Source: Akkermansiaceae bacterium (GTDB lineage: Bacteria; Verrucomicrobiota; Verrucomicrobiia; Verrucomicrobiales; Akkermansiaceae). From it: 64,000 bases of DNA. The translations under genes and the position numbers were made by a program. Each line of letters opens with the position of its first letter. Positions within the stretch are counted from its first letter, which is position 1. The notes under the pieces were generated by a model that was not told the origin of the DNA, searched no databases, and worked only from the letters and a program-made list of their open reading frames with translations. Positions 15,990-24,359 of this stretch are shown here, one piece after another. The stretch covers positions 162,997 to 226,996 of the forward strand of contig JABDRB010000009.1 of NCBI GenBank assembly GCA_013041925.1, read 5' to 3'.

Positions 15990-16512
15990 CTTATCCTCCT
16001 GATCTATCAATGTTTTTGCCTGTCTCATGCAGGGGATAAAAGGGGGTGGATCTGACGCTGGCACCCGCAGGGGCGCAACGCAGAGGAGCAGGGGTTTTCA
16101 CCCCTTGCCCAGGAGGAGTTTCACCCCCACGCTGCACCTTCGAGACGGGCTGGCATTGAGGATCAGCCAGAGACACACAAGGTGACCCGTGGAGCCGTGA
16201 TGAACCGTTAGGCGCAGCCCACCACCGAGCTGGGTTACAGGCCGAAAGTTGGCCTTGCCCGGACAGGAGGCGGTCGCTGGCACAGCGATGCATCCAGGCG
16301 TGCTATTTCCATATGACGACCATTCATGGTAGAATGAAGAAATAGGGATAGCGCGTCGGATGGCAGGGTAGCGAGATGCGTTTATGTATACATAAACCCC
16401 TCGTCAAGGGGGTGATAACCTCCCCCGTTGAATCCCCACGGTAAGTGAAATCCGATACATCGAGTATCAATTTCCCTATCGCTGGCGCGAGCATTTTAGA
16501 AAGGACAATCCT
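15990..16512 (+). promoter_or_regulatory. mobC upstream region, candidate oriT
   Basis: 523 bp without a convincing gene, directly upstream of mobC/relaxase, where MOBP elements keep oriT. It contains the perfect 18-bp palindrome GTTTATGTATACATAAAC (16380-16397), a following CCCC...GGGG dyad (16396-16412), a GGGGG...CCCCC dyad at 16408-16429, and the dispersed inverted pair AGGGATAGCG (16344-16353) / CCCTATCGCT. A nick site could not be assigned by eye. Confidence 0.5.
16380..16397. promoter_or_regulatory. 18-bp perfect palindrome, probable operator
   Basis: GTTTATGTATACATAAAC is self-complementary over all 18 bases and lies 116 bp upstream of mobC. MobC here is a ribbon-helix-helix protein, and such palindromes are typical RHH binding sites, so relaxosome binding or autoregulation is a reasonable inference. 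Confidence 0.55.
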
Positions 16513-16863
16513 ATGGCTCGACCTATCAAAAACGCAAAGAAACGGCTCAGCCGCCATGTCTCATTCCGCCTCGATGAAGCGGAATTCAACAGCCTCAATG
16601 ACGACGCCCGCCTTGTCGGGTTGTCGGCCAATCAATTGGCCCGACAACTCACCACCAAGGGCGGCAAGAAGCTCGTCATCGAGACAAGTCGCCGAAACGA
16701 TCCCGCGCTCCTCAAACGGATCGACAAGATCGGCCATAACCTCAATCAGCTCGTAAAAAACTCACACATTTTCGGTAGGCTCGACGACAGTGTCAGCCAG
16801 CTTTGTTCCCGCATTGATGGCATCATTACCGAGGCTCTGAGAGACCCCAACGATGATTCCTAA
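16513..16863 (+). CDS. mobC: Relaxosome accessory protein MobC
   Basis: 116 aa. The N-terminus (KKRLSRHVSFRLDEAEFNSL) has the β-strand and helix layout of a ribbon-helix-helix protein, and KIGHNLNQLVKNSH near residues 77-90 is the hallmark of the bacterial mobilization protein MobC family. It binds oriT and helps the relaxase open the strands. AAAGGA upstream serves as RBS. Overlaps the relaxase gene by 11 bp. Confidence 0.9.
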   Translation: MARPIKNAKKRLSRHVSFRLDEAEFNSLNDDARLVGLSANQLARQLTTKGGKKLVIETSRRNDPALLKRIDKIGHNLNQLVKNSHIFGRLDDSVSQLCSRIDGIITEALRDPNDDS

Positions 16864-18394
16864 GATTACAACTGGCGGAAAAAGCTTCCAAGGTGCGTTC
16901 ATGTATTACATGCACGACAAGAAGGCTGACACCCGAGAGCGCGTGGCCTGGACCCAGACCGAGAACATGCTCACCACCGACCCCGACAAGGCGTGGAAGG
17001 TCATGGCCTACACAGCCATGGAGCAAGTTCGCCTGAAGGAGGCAGCTGGTCAGTCACGCGCCGGACGAAAACTCGAAAAGCCCGTTTTCGCCTACTCCTT
17101 GGCCTGGCATCCTGAGCAGGAGCCAGACCAGAAGCATATGCTCGATACTGCCAGACAATCTCTGCGCATGATGGGCTTGGAGGATCATGAAGCCCTCATT
17201 GTTGCCCATCAGGATGAACCACAAAAACATGTGCACGTTATTGTGAACAGGGTTCATCCCATCACCGGACGCGCCGGAGATGTCAGGAATTCGAAGCGGA
17301 AATTTTCCGACTTCGCCCACGAGTATGAACTCGAACACGGCAAGATCTATTGCCTCCAGCGCGAGCAAAACCAGCAGAAACGGGAGGAGGGCAGGCTGTC
17401 CCGCTACCACGATCCCTCCATCGTTAAAGCATGGGAATCCAGCGACAACGGCAAATCATTTGCCGCTGCCCTCAAAAAAGACGGCTACACGCTGGCGCGT
17501 GGCCGTAAGCGTTTGGTGGTCGTTGACCCCCACGGCAAAACACACAACCCTGTTCGCCACCTTGAAGGCGTCAAAGCCAAGGACTTCAACACCCGGATCA
17601 GCGACCTCGATCAGAGCCGACTACCTGACGCTGACCATGTGCCGAAAATTTCAGACGAGCTGAAACTCGCCCCGGACTTCAACGAGGAAGCCCGCAAGGT
17701 TGCCCAGTCCCGTTCCAAAGAGAAGGAAACGGACAAAAAGGGCAAATCCTCAGGAGGCAAAGAACACAAAGAATCCAAGCAAAACGCTACGAAGCGTAAA
17801 CAGCAAGCCGCTGAAAAGGCTCAGCAAATTAAGCAAGCCAAGGCCGCAGCAAAAGCCAAAGAAAAGGCCCAGCAAGAGGCACGGGAGGCATTCGAAGAAC
17901 AGGCTATCGAACGCCTAAATCACCAGCAAGACTGCCACATCGAGGAAAGCGGCCAGCTCCATTCTCAATACCATTCCCGCTTAAAATCAGCCAAGAGCCG
18001 ACTCGCCCAGCATTACCAGCTCCGCGAGCAAAAACAGCAGATCCAAGAACTGGCCGAAGCGACCAGAAACCCATCCATCTGGCGACGCATGACAGGCCGA
18101 GCCCGCCGGGACAGGCAAGACCTCAGCACCGCCGTGAAGACCTACAAAAACGCCCGAGGCCGCTACTCCGAGAGAATCGGAAGCATCAGATCCGAGCACG
18201 CCCGCACCGCCGATGCACTTCACTTACGGCAAGCCACCGAAAAACAGGAACTCCGAAGCTACATCGACTACCAGCGCGAGACTGGAAACTATGGTCAGAC
18301 ACAAGAAAAACAGCACACCAAAGAACTCACCCGCAAGCATCAGCAGGATCTGAAAAACAGGCGGGATCGAGGTCGGGATGGCCCGATGATGTGA
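16853..18394 (+). CDS. mobA: MOBP-type relaxase/mobilization nuclease
   Basis: 513 aa. Relaxase domain in the first ~200 residues: candidate catalytic tyrosines Y18/Y19 (GAFMYYMHDKK) and the metal-binding three-histidine motif H119, H126, H128 (HQDEPQKHVHVIVNRVHP). It would nick oriT and stay bound to the 5' end for transfer. Residues ~280-380 are a Lys/Ala/Glu-rich coiled coil; the C-terminal part is also charged and helical. Overlaps mobC. The gene ends 15 bp before the 98-bp duplicated segment that begins the chimeric integrase gene. Confidence 0.92.
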   Translation: MIPKITTGGKSFQGAFMYYMHDKKADTRERVAWTQTENMLTTDPDKAWKVMAYTAMEQVRLKEAAGQSRAGRKLEKPVFAYSLAWHPEQEPDQKHMLDTARQSLRMMGLEDHEALIVAHQDEPQKHVHVIVNRVHPITGRAGDVRNSKRKFSDFAHEYELEHGKIYCLQREQNQQKREEGRLSRYHDPSIVKAWESSDNGKSFAAALKKDGYTLARGRKRLVVVDPHGKTHNPVRHLEGVKAKDFNTRISDLDQSRLPDADHVPKISDELKLAPDFNEEARKVAQSRSKEKETDKKGKSSGGKEHKESKQNATKRKQQAAEKAQQIKQAKAAAKAKEKAQQEAREAFEEQAIERLNHQQDCHIEESGQLHSQYHSRLKSAKSRLAQHYQLREQKQQIQELAEATRNPSIWRRMTGRARRDRQDLSTAVKTYKNARGRYSERIGSIRSEHARTADALHLRQATEKQELRSYIDYQRETGNYGQTQEKQHTKELTRKHQQDLKNRRDRGRDGPMM

Positions 18395-18409
18395 TGGATG
18401 GGCTTAGTA

Positions 18410-18507
18410 TATGGTAACTTATACTGCTTTCGAGATCACCACGTCTGACAAGCTGGATCCAAACGAACTTTTCATACATCATCTCCTTCCAACATTATTC
18501 ACGGGAA
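18410..18507 (+). repeat. 98-bp direct repeat, left copy (start of chimeric integrase)
   Basis: Matches 40002-40099 at 96 of 98 positions, beginning at TATGGTAACTTATACTGC and ending at ATTCACGGGAA. The right copy is an internal part of an intact HAMP-like membrane-protein gene; here the segment provides start codon and first 32 codons of the integrase gene. Confidence 0.95.
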
Positions 18508-19655
18508 ACCGACGTAAACGGTTCTCCCTGCACAGCTCGAATAAAAATGAAGCTGCCAACCTTGCATCGCAAATTTTCTCGTTTCTAGTCGGCAACGGAT
18601 GGGCTGAAACCATAGCAAAGTATAAATCGCACCCGTCTGATACCGTTAAACCACCTCATGAAGCCACTGTGGGTGACTTGATTCGCGTTGCCGAGAAATA
18701 CGCCACCGTGCGTGAACGCACATTCCAGACCTATATTAAATCGCTCCGTAAAATCGTAGCCGACATCATGGAGGTTCCAGATGAGAAAAAGCACCAGTCG
18801 GGTAACTGCACCGGAAACAAAGAGTGGAAGGAATCCATTGATGCTACTCCGTTAAGTGCAATCACACCTCTAAAAGTGCAGGGTTGGAAACAAACATACA
18901 TCAAACAATCTGGGAAAGATGCCTCAGCAAAGCGTAAGGCAACAGTTACAACCAACAGCCTCATCAGAAACGCCAAGGGGTTCTTCTCAAAGAAGCTCTT
19001 ACCATTTCTCCATGAAGAACTGGTTCTGCCCACTCCCCTGCCATTTGAAGGCGTTCGATCAGAAAAGGCTGGCTCAGTTCGGTATCACAGCAAGATTGAT
19101 GCGGTCAAGCTGATGGGCCAGGCTGATAAGGAACTGAAAGATAAACACCCCCAGGCCTATACCGTCTTCCTCCTCGCGTTTGTCTGCGGATTGCGGGTTT
19201 CGGAAATTGACCACCTATTGTGGGAGTCCGTAGACCTCGATCAAGGATTACTCCATGTACGAAGCACTAAATATCATACACTCAAAAGTGAAGATTCAGA
19301 AGGTATCTTGGATTTGAGCGATGAAATGTGTAAGCATCTACAAAACCGCGTGCGAAAGGCTGCTGATGATTTTGTAATCATGGTTGATAAGAGCGCACAA
19401 AACGCTTCCCTCTCTAAGTACCGTTGTCAAAAGCACTGTGATGTATTGATTAAATGGCTCCGCAATAAAGGGGTCAAAGCACAAAAACCCATTCACACCC
19501 TCCGCAAGGAAATAGGCTCCTTGGTAGCCGCTGAGCAGGGAATTTTCGCTGCATCTCGATATTTACGTCACTCAAACATCCAGATAACTGCCGCAGTGTA
19601 TCTTGATAAGAAGAACAAGGTCGTCCCATCCATAGGGATTCGGGTATGCGCCTAA
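18411..19655 (+). CDS. Chimeric tyrosine recombinase (integrase) with foreign N-terminus
   Basis: 414 aa. Residues 1-32 (MVTYTAFEITTS ... LPTLFTG) are copied from the HAMP-like protein encoded at 39907. From residue 33 (NRRKRFSLHSSNKNEA) the protein aligns with the island-end integrase from about its residue 50 on. Catalytic residues are intact: R262 (CGLRVSE), H362 and R365 (HTLRKE), H387 (LRHSNIQIT) and Y397 (AAVYLDK). So the catalytic domain looks sound, but the N-terminal DNA-binding arm has been replaced. It may be a relic of an earlier element that brought the metal genes. Confidence 0.88.
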   Translation: MVTYTAFEITTSDKLDPNELFIHHLLPTLFTGNRRKRFSLHSSNKNEAANLASQIFSFLVGNGWAETIAKYKSHPSDTVKPPHEATVGDLIRVAEKYATVRERTFQTYIKSLRKIVADIMEVPDEKKHQSGNCTGNKEWKESIDATPLSAITPLKVQGWKQTYIKQSGKDASAKRKATVTTNSLIRNAKGFFSKKLLPFLHEELVLPTPLPFEGVRSEKAGSVRYHSKIDAVKLMGQADKELKDKHPQAYTVFLLAFVCGLRVSEIDHLLWESVDLDQGLLHVRSTKYHTLKSEDSEGILDLSDEMCKHLQNRVRKAADDFVIMVDKSAQNASLSKYRCQKHCDVLIKWLRNKGVKAQKPIHTLRKEIGSLVAAEQGIFAASRYLRHSNIQITAAVYLDKKNKVVPSIGIRVCA

Positions 19656-19711
19656 TAACGGCAATTTTAAGGGAATAAACTTGATCTCCCATATTCTTAT
19701 GCCTAGGAACA

Positions 19712-19740
19712 TTGACGAACCATAGTCTATGGTGTAAAAT
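19712..19740 (+). promoter_or_regulatory. Promoter with dyad operator upstream of the Cus-like operon
   Basis: -35 TTGACG (19712-19717) and -10 TAAAAT (19735-19740) with a 17-bp spacer that contains ACCATAGTCTATGGT (19719-19733), a 6-bp dyad with a 3-bp centre. The dyad inside the spacer is the arrangement used by MerR-type and other repressor-type metal regulators, although no such gene is found in the island. Confidence 0.6.
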
Positions 19741-19748
19741 CTAAAACG

Positions 19749-20129
19749 ATGCTTTTTGCTAAAAACATTACTACTTTCATCTTAGTGCTGCTGCTGGCTA
19801 ATCCAGCTTGCTGTTGCGCTTTGATTGGCTGTGGTGCATCGGATGAAGCCCCTGTTAGCTCGTGTTGTTCAGAATCTACTGATAGCAATAAGGACGAGAA
19901 TGCTCCCAGTGATGAGCATGATTGCTCATGCTCAATTAATAAGCAATATACGGACCAGGGACAAATCAGCTTTTCTGGCCCAGACTTTCCAGTCCTATCA
20001 GCCCCCCCTGTCGTATTTGTAGATGTTAGCCCTATAGTGCCAATTTTCACTATAGACGCGCCATTGGCCAAACGCCCGCCACCAGGTGGCCCGGCCCTAC
20101 GAGTTCTATATTCTGTTTTCCGTCTTTGA
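19749..20129 (+). CDS. Small Cys-rich exported protein, CzcI-like leader gene of RND operon 1
   Basis: 126 aa. Signal peptide MLFAKNITTFILVLLLANPA, then cysteine clusters (CCCALIGC, SSCCSES, HDCSCS) suited to soft metals such as Cu(I)/Ag(I). The C-terminus (PPPGGPALRVLYSVFRL) resembles the conserved P-P-x-L tail of short proteins that precede RND efflux genes (CzcI-type). Similar proteins head the other RND operons here (29983, 40521, 55663). Periplasmic role, possibly in metal sensing or pump control, is inference. Confidence 0.65.
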   Translation: MLFAKNITTFILVLLLANPACCCALIGCGASDEAPVSSCCSESTDSNKDENAPSDEHDCSCSINKQYTDQGQISFSGPDFPVLSAPPVVFVDVSPIVPIFTIDAPLAKRPPPGGPALRVLYSVFRL

Positions 20130-20354
20130 TATACGGAACATATCCGCGAGCCCTCCTTTTATTGGGCATATTCCTGCGGATCAATCGATGACATGACTTG
20201 ATAGTCTCGCGAAATTGTCGCGCCCGTCATCCCCACGGTTCCCAGGACTAGTGTGTCCATATTTGTTAGGGCTATTGATAAAATAGCAACACGTGCCCCT
20301 GTGCTTACGTGTTTCCCAAACCAACAGACTAAGAAACAAATAGTAACTCATATT

Positions 20355-20696
20355 ATGAAAATTAAAAAATACATCCAAATACTCGCCCTGCTAACCTTTG
20401 TCCCATTCATGTTCGCATCATGCAGTGAAGACAAAACTGATGCTGCCAAAGCTGACATCGAGCAATCCTCAGCCAAACCATATCCTCTCGATACCTGCAT
20501 CGTTTCTGATGAAGAGCTAGGTTCGATGGGAGCTGTTTACGCATTTGTTCACGAAGATCAGGTAATCAAAATGTGCTGTAAAAAGTGCTTACCTAAATTC
20601 AACAAAAACCCAGAAAAATACCTCTCAAAACTCAAGAGAGGCAAGGGTTCTGAAAGCGACCGTGATCAAACGGATCACAGTGGCCACAATCATTAA
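20355..20696 (+). CDS. Lipoprotein with TRASH/YHS-like metal-binding domain
   Basis: 113 aa from ATG 20355. Lipobox FASC gives an N-terminal lipid anchor. The domain YPLDTCIVSDEELGSMG ... VIKMCCKKCLPKFNKNPEKY carries the C and CCxxC cysteines typical of YHS/TRASH-type heavy-metal-binding folds. The tail is His-rich (DHSGHNH). It probably hands Cu or Ag to the neighbouring efflux system. A hairpin follows at 20712-20741. Confidence 0.75.
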   Translation: MKIKKYIQILALLTFVPFMFASCSEDKTDAAKADIEQSSAKPYPLDTCIVSDEELGSMGAVYAFVHEDQVIKMCCKKCLPKFNKNPEKYLSKLKRGKGSESDRDQTDHSGHNH

Positions 20697-20711
20697 ACTA
20701 TTTATCAATGG

Positions 20712-20741
20712 TATTCTGGAGAGGGGCACCTTTCCAGAATA
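20712..20741 (+). terminator. Stem-loop between lipoprotein and outer-membrane factor genes
   Basis: TATTCTGGA (20712-20720) pairs perfectly with TCCAGAATA (20733-20741). No clear T-run follows, so it may modulate read-through or mRNA stability rather than terminate. Confidence 0.5.
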
Positions 20742-20759
20742 TCCAACCTATGAATCACC

Positions 20760-22079
20760 ATGAGACTATTTCTATCATCCCTAATCCTTGTATCCAGCCT
20801 GTTACTAATAGGTTGTCAAACAACCAAAACAACCACTCAGAATGCAGTGACTAACCCTAGTCATCTAGCTCCCCCTGTAAGAACAAGCAACTACTCCATT
20901 CCATCCAGTTCGGGGCTGGACAATATCATCTCACTAGCAATGACGCATCACCCGTCCTTAGTTGCAGCACAGCAAAAAATACAACGACTTCAGGCTAGAG
21001 TTCCACAGGCACGAACTCTTCCCGACCCGAAAGCTCGCATCAGTGCCGGAAGCCTTGCGGAGACAGCCGCTGGCCGAACCTCCGCAATGGCTGGGATTGA
21101 GCAACAAATACCATTTCCAGGAAAACGGAAAGCAGCAGCACAGGCAGCGCAGAAAGAAGCTGATGCAGCCAGAGCCGAGCTTGAAAACCTCAAGCTGCTC
21201 ATAGCCGAGCGCATCAGAATCGCCTATTGGAATTACTACCTCGCATATCAAAACCAGCGCATCAATAGAGACAGCAAAAGTGTGCTGAAGACCATACAGG
21301 AAGTGGTTCAAGCCAGAGTGAAAGCCAATAAAGCGACTCAAGCCGACATTCTCAGGGTTTCCACTGAAATCAGCAAAGTTGACCAGCAACTCATTGCCGC
21401 GCTTCAACAAGTCAGCAGTGCCAGAGCCACACTCAACTCTCTGCTAAACCGTCCCGCAGGGGCACATTTGCCCTACCCCAAACGCTCATCCGTTCCGAGC
21501 CAGGGCAGCCTGAGTAAGTTGATTGCAAGAGCGGAGGCCACTCACCCTACCGTCAGGGCAGGGCAGGCAAAGATGACCGCTTTCCAGCATCGCTTACGAA
21601 AAGCCCGCCTCGACGCATACCCCGATTTCCTAATCGGTGCCCAACACGCTTGGGTATCAGACTCAGGTCTTTCTCCCGCAGCTAACGGAAAAGACCAAAC
21701 AATGTTCACGTTGGGGGTGACTATCCCACTCTGGCAAAAACCCCGCAAAGCAAAGGTTCGTGAAGCCAGCGCGGGGGTGGCCGAGATGCGAGCCAATGTG
21801 GCAACTTCCAGATCGGAACTTCGCCTGCGCATCGAAGATGCGTGGTTCCGAGCCAAATCATCACGTGAAATGATTACACTGTTCGATCAACGCCTTATTC
21901 CTGATGCCCAACAGGCACACGATTTATCGCTTCAGGCATACAGCTCAGGGACACAATCCTTTGTCGATGTGCTCGATACATGGAGATTGCTACTCAAATT
22001 CCAACTCCAGCAGGAAGGAAACCGAGCCTCGCTCGGCAAGGCATCAGCATCACTTAAAAGTGCCGCTGCAATTCGATAA
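20760..22079 (+). CDS. Outer-membrane efflux lipoprotein, CusC/TolC-like
   Basis: 439 aa. Lipobox LLIGC, then the repeated helical OEP domains: LAMTHHPSLVAAQQKIQ near residue 60, EQQIPFPGKRKAAAQAAQKE near 118-140 and, in the second half, TLGVTIPLWQKPRKAKVREA. Forms the outer-membrane channel of the tripartite pump with the products of 22099 and 24360. The membrane-fusion gene begins 19 bp downstream, so they form one operon. Confidence 0.88.
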   Translation: MRLFLSSLILVSSLLLIGCQTTKTTTQNAVTNPSHLAPPVRTSNYSIPSSSGLDNIISLAMTHHPSLVAAQQKIQRLQARVPQARTLPDPKARISAGSLAETAAGRTSAMAGIEQQIPFPGKRKAAAQAAQKEADAARAELENLKLLIAERIRIAYWNYYLAYQNQRINRDSKSVLKTIQEVVQARVKANKATQADILRVSTEISKVDQQLIAALQQVSSARATLNSLLNRPAGAHLPYPKRSSVPSQGSLSKLIARAEATHPTVRAGQAKMTAFQHRLRKARLDAYPDFLIGAQHAWVSDSGLSPAANGKDQTMFTLGVTIPLWQKPRKAKVREASAGVAEMRANVATSRSELRLRIEDAWFRAKSSREMITLFDQRLIPDAQQAHDLSLQAYSSGTQSFVDVLDTWRLLLKFQLQQEGNRASLGKASASLKSAAAIR

Positions 22080-22098
22080 TTTAAACAACAATAACACT

Positions 22099-24312
22099 AT
22101 GAAAAACTCTAACATAATCAAAACCCTGTTAATCCTGGTCAAAAAACCAGTCGCAGTCTTACTCCCTATCACCTTATTTTTTGCAGGCTGGTGGTTTGCC
22201 CTCCCATCTGAGCAAAAAGACACTACCAGCAACACAAGCTCGGAAAGTGCTCAGGAATGGACATGTTCAATGCACCCTCAGATTAGGCAGCCCAATCCAG
22301 GCCTTTGCCCGATCTGCAATATGGACCTCATCCCTCTTGAAGCAGGAAATGATGAAGGTGGTTTACGTGAAATCGTCGTAAGTGCAGAAGCCGCAGCGCT
22401 CCTTGATCTGCGAGTCAGCCCAGTGATAAAGGCACCAGCACAAGTTGACGTGAGCTTGTTCGGAAAAATTGACTACGACGAACGCAAAATCGTCACCACC
22501 ACTGCTCGAATAAGTGGAAGGATCGACCGCCTTTATGCTGATTTTACAGGCACCACCGTAAGCAAAGGTGATGCCATAGCTAAAATCTACAGCCCTGAAC
22601 TCTACGTAGCCCAAGAGGAACTCATTAGAGCAGTAAAATCCATCAACGATTCCGGCTCCCAATCGGTGCGCAACATTCGCACAAACTTGCTCAATGCCGC
22701 CCGAGAAAAACTGCGACTCCTAGAGCTTACCGAGTCACAAATCGCAGCCATCGAAAAACAGAAAAAACCCAATGATCACATTACAATTTCTGCACCGCAG
22801 AGTGGAATCATCGTCAACTTAAACGCTAAAGAAGGACAATATCTGAAAACTGGCGACCCGCTCTTTGGCATAGCTCAACTGAATTCTGTATGGTTGAAAA
22901 TGGAAGCCTACGAGTCCGATCTTCCTTGGTTGCGATACGCACAGGATGTGTCTTTCAAAGTTGAAGCACTTCCTGGTAAGACATTCCACGGGCGCATAGC
23001 CTTTATCGACCCTCAGCTAGACCCTAACAGACGGGTGGTAAAAGTTAGGGTGAATGTCGAAAACAAGAAGCTACTTCTCAAGCCTGGCATGTTCGCAAAC
23101 GCAAATGTCCAAGCCAATGTAGCGTTACACGGGCGCGTTCTTAGTGCCGATCTGGCAGGAAAATGGATCAGCCCGATGCATCCTGAAATAATCAAAGATG
23201 AAGCTGGAACCTGCGATATATGCGGTATGCCCCTTGTCCCCGCTGAAAAATTTGGCTTTGTTGCACCCTCCGGCCCAGTTGAGAATCCTCTGCTTATTCC
23301 AGTTAGCTCGGTACTTCGCACAGGCAACAGGGCGGTGGTCTATGTTCGCCTTCCTAACAAAACCGAACCCATTTTTGAGGGGCGCGAAATAGTGCTAGGA
23401 GCACGTGCAGGCAACTACTTCATCGTTAAAAGCGGATTAGGCGTGGGTGAACTAGTCGTTACTAAAGGGGGCTACAAACTTGATAGTGAATTACAGATTA
23501 AAGCCAAGCCCTCCATGATGAATCCCAATGCTGGTATCCAAGAACGCTCTGCCAACAACGCTCCTGCTCAAATAGCCGGTCAATGGTCATCACTGCTCCG
23601 CACTTACGGCAAACTCGCTCTTGCCATGGAGAAAGGCGACCACGATTCCGCTACTGCTGAACTCGAAAGCATGAAATCCGCACTTGAGAGCATCAAGCAC
23701 GATCAGCTCCAACCTAAAGAGCTGGCTCTTTGGAAAGAATTTTCGATGCGCCTCGCCAATATTCTCACAGAGGTGGCTGATATGCCTGCGAACACTTCCA
23801 CCCTCTCTATTATCCGACACCAGATGGAGGAAACTCGTCGCTATGTTGGCCTTTCTGCTACTCCCATTGCACCGATCAAATCGGATACTCAATGGATAGC
23901 CCCTCTAGCGGCTACTAAAAACGCATACTTGTCCCTCGCTAAAGCACTTGCCGCCGATAAGGAGCAAGAAGCCTTAAAGGCCATTCCGCAAGTAATCACC
24001 GAGGCCAGAAAACTACCCAGCGATGATCATACCGATAAACTTCTGCAAGCTCTCAAGCATCTCAACATGCAGAAAAATATCAAGGGCACACGAGCTGCAT
24101 TCAAACCTGTTAGCATAGCCCTCATCTCCATCATTCGCAAACACGGCATCGACCATCTCGGCAACCTTTATGTCATACACTGCCCCATGGCAGACAAGAA
24201 CAAGGGCGGTGATTGGCTATCAGAGAAAAACGAAGTCAGGAACCCCTACTTCGGAAGCTCCATGCTCGGCTGCGGAGATGTGACCGACACGCTTTCAAAA
24301 GGGAGCAAGTAA
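22099..24312 (+). CDS. CusB-like membrane-fusion protein with two metal-binding motifs and DUF3347 tail
   Basis: 737 aa from ATG 22099, nearly twice the usual length. One TM/signal segment, then a heavy-metal-binding motif WTCSMHPQIRQPNPGLCPIC (~residues 54-73), the barrel-sandwich and hairpin region, and a second motif of the same type inserted in the middle (ISPMHPEIIKDE...CDICGMPL, ~357-380). The C-terminal ~200 residues are a copper-binding DUF3347-type domain ending VIHCPMADKNKGGDWLS ... NPYFGSSMLGCG. It should deliver Cu(I)/Ag(I) to the RND pump encoded next. Operon with 20760 and 24360. Confidence 0.88.
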   Translation: MKNSNIIKTLLILVKKPVAVLLPITLFFAGWWFALPSEQKDTTSNTSSESAQEWTCSMHPQIRQPNPGLCPICNMDLIPLEAGNDEGGLREIVVSAEAAALLDLRVSPVIKAPAQVDVSLFGKIDYDERKIVTTTARISGRIDRLYADFTGTTVSKGDAIAKIYSPELYVAQEELIRAVKSINDSGSQSVRNIRTNLLNAAREKLRLLELTESQIAAIEKQKKPNDHITISAPQSGIIVNLNAKEGQYLKTGDPLFGIAQLNSVWLKMEAYESDLPWLRYAQDVSFKVEALPGKTFHGRIAFIDPQLDPNRRVVKVRVNVENKKLLLKPGMFANANVQANVALHGRVLSADLAGKWISPMHPEIIKDEAGTCDICGMPLVPAEKFGFVAPSGPVENPLLIPVSSVLRTGNRAVVYVRLPNKTEPIFEGREIVLGARAGNYFIVKSGLGVGELVVTKGGYKLDSELQIKAKPSMMNPNAGIQERSANNAPAQIAGQWSSLLRTYGKLALAMEKGDHDSATAELESMKSALESIKHDQLQPKELALWKEFSMRLANILTEVADMPANTSTLSIIRHQMEETRRYVGLSATPIAPIKSDTQWIAPLAATKNAYLSLAKALAADKEQEALKAIPQVITEARKLPSDDHTDKLLQALKHLNMQKNIKGTRAAFKPVSIALISIIRKHGIDHLGNLYVIHCPMADKNKGGDWLSEKNEVRNPYFGSSMLGCGDVTDTLSKGSK

Positions 24313-24359
24313 GCAATGCTGCAAGTCACGACCTAAATTTACTATTAGCTACTAACAAA

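Noticed and set aside
12449..18394. Complete self-transmissible ICE
   Set aside because: Relaxase, MobC and coupling protein are present, but no VirB4-like ATPase or other mating-pair genes occur anywhere in the island.
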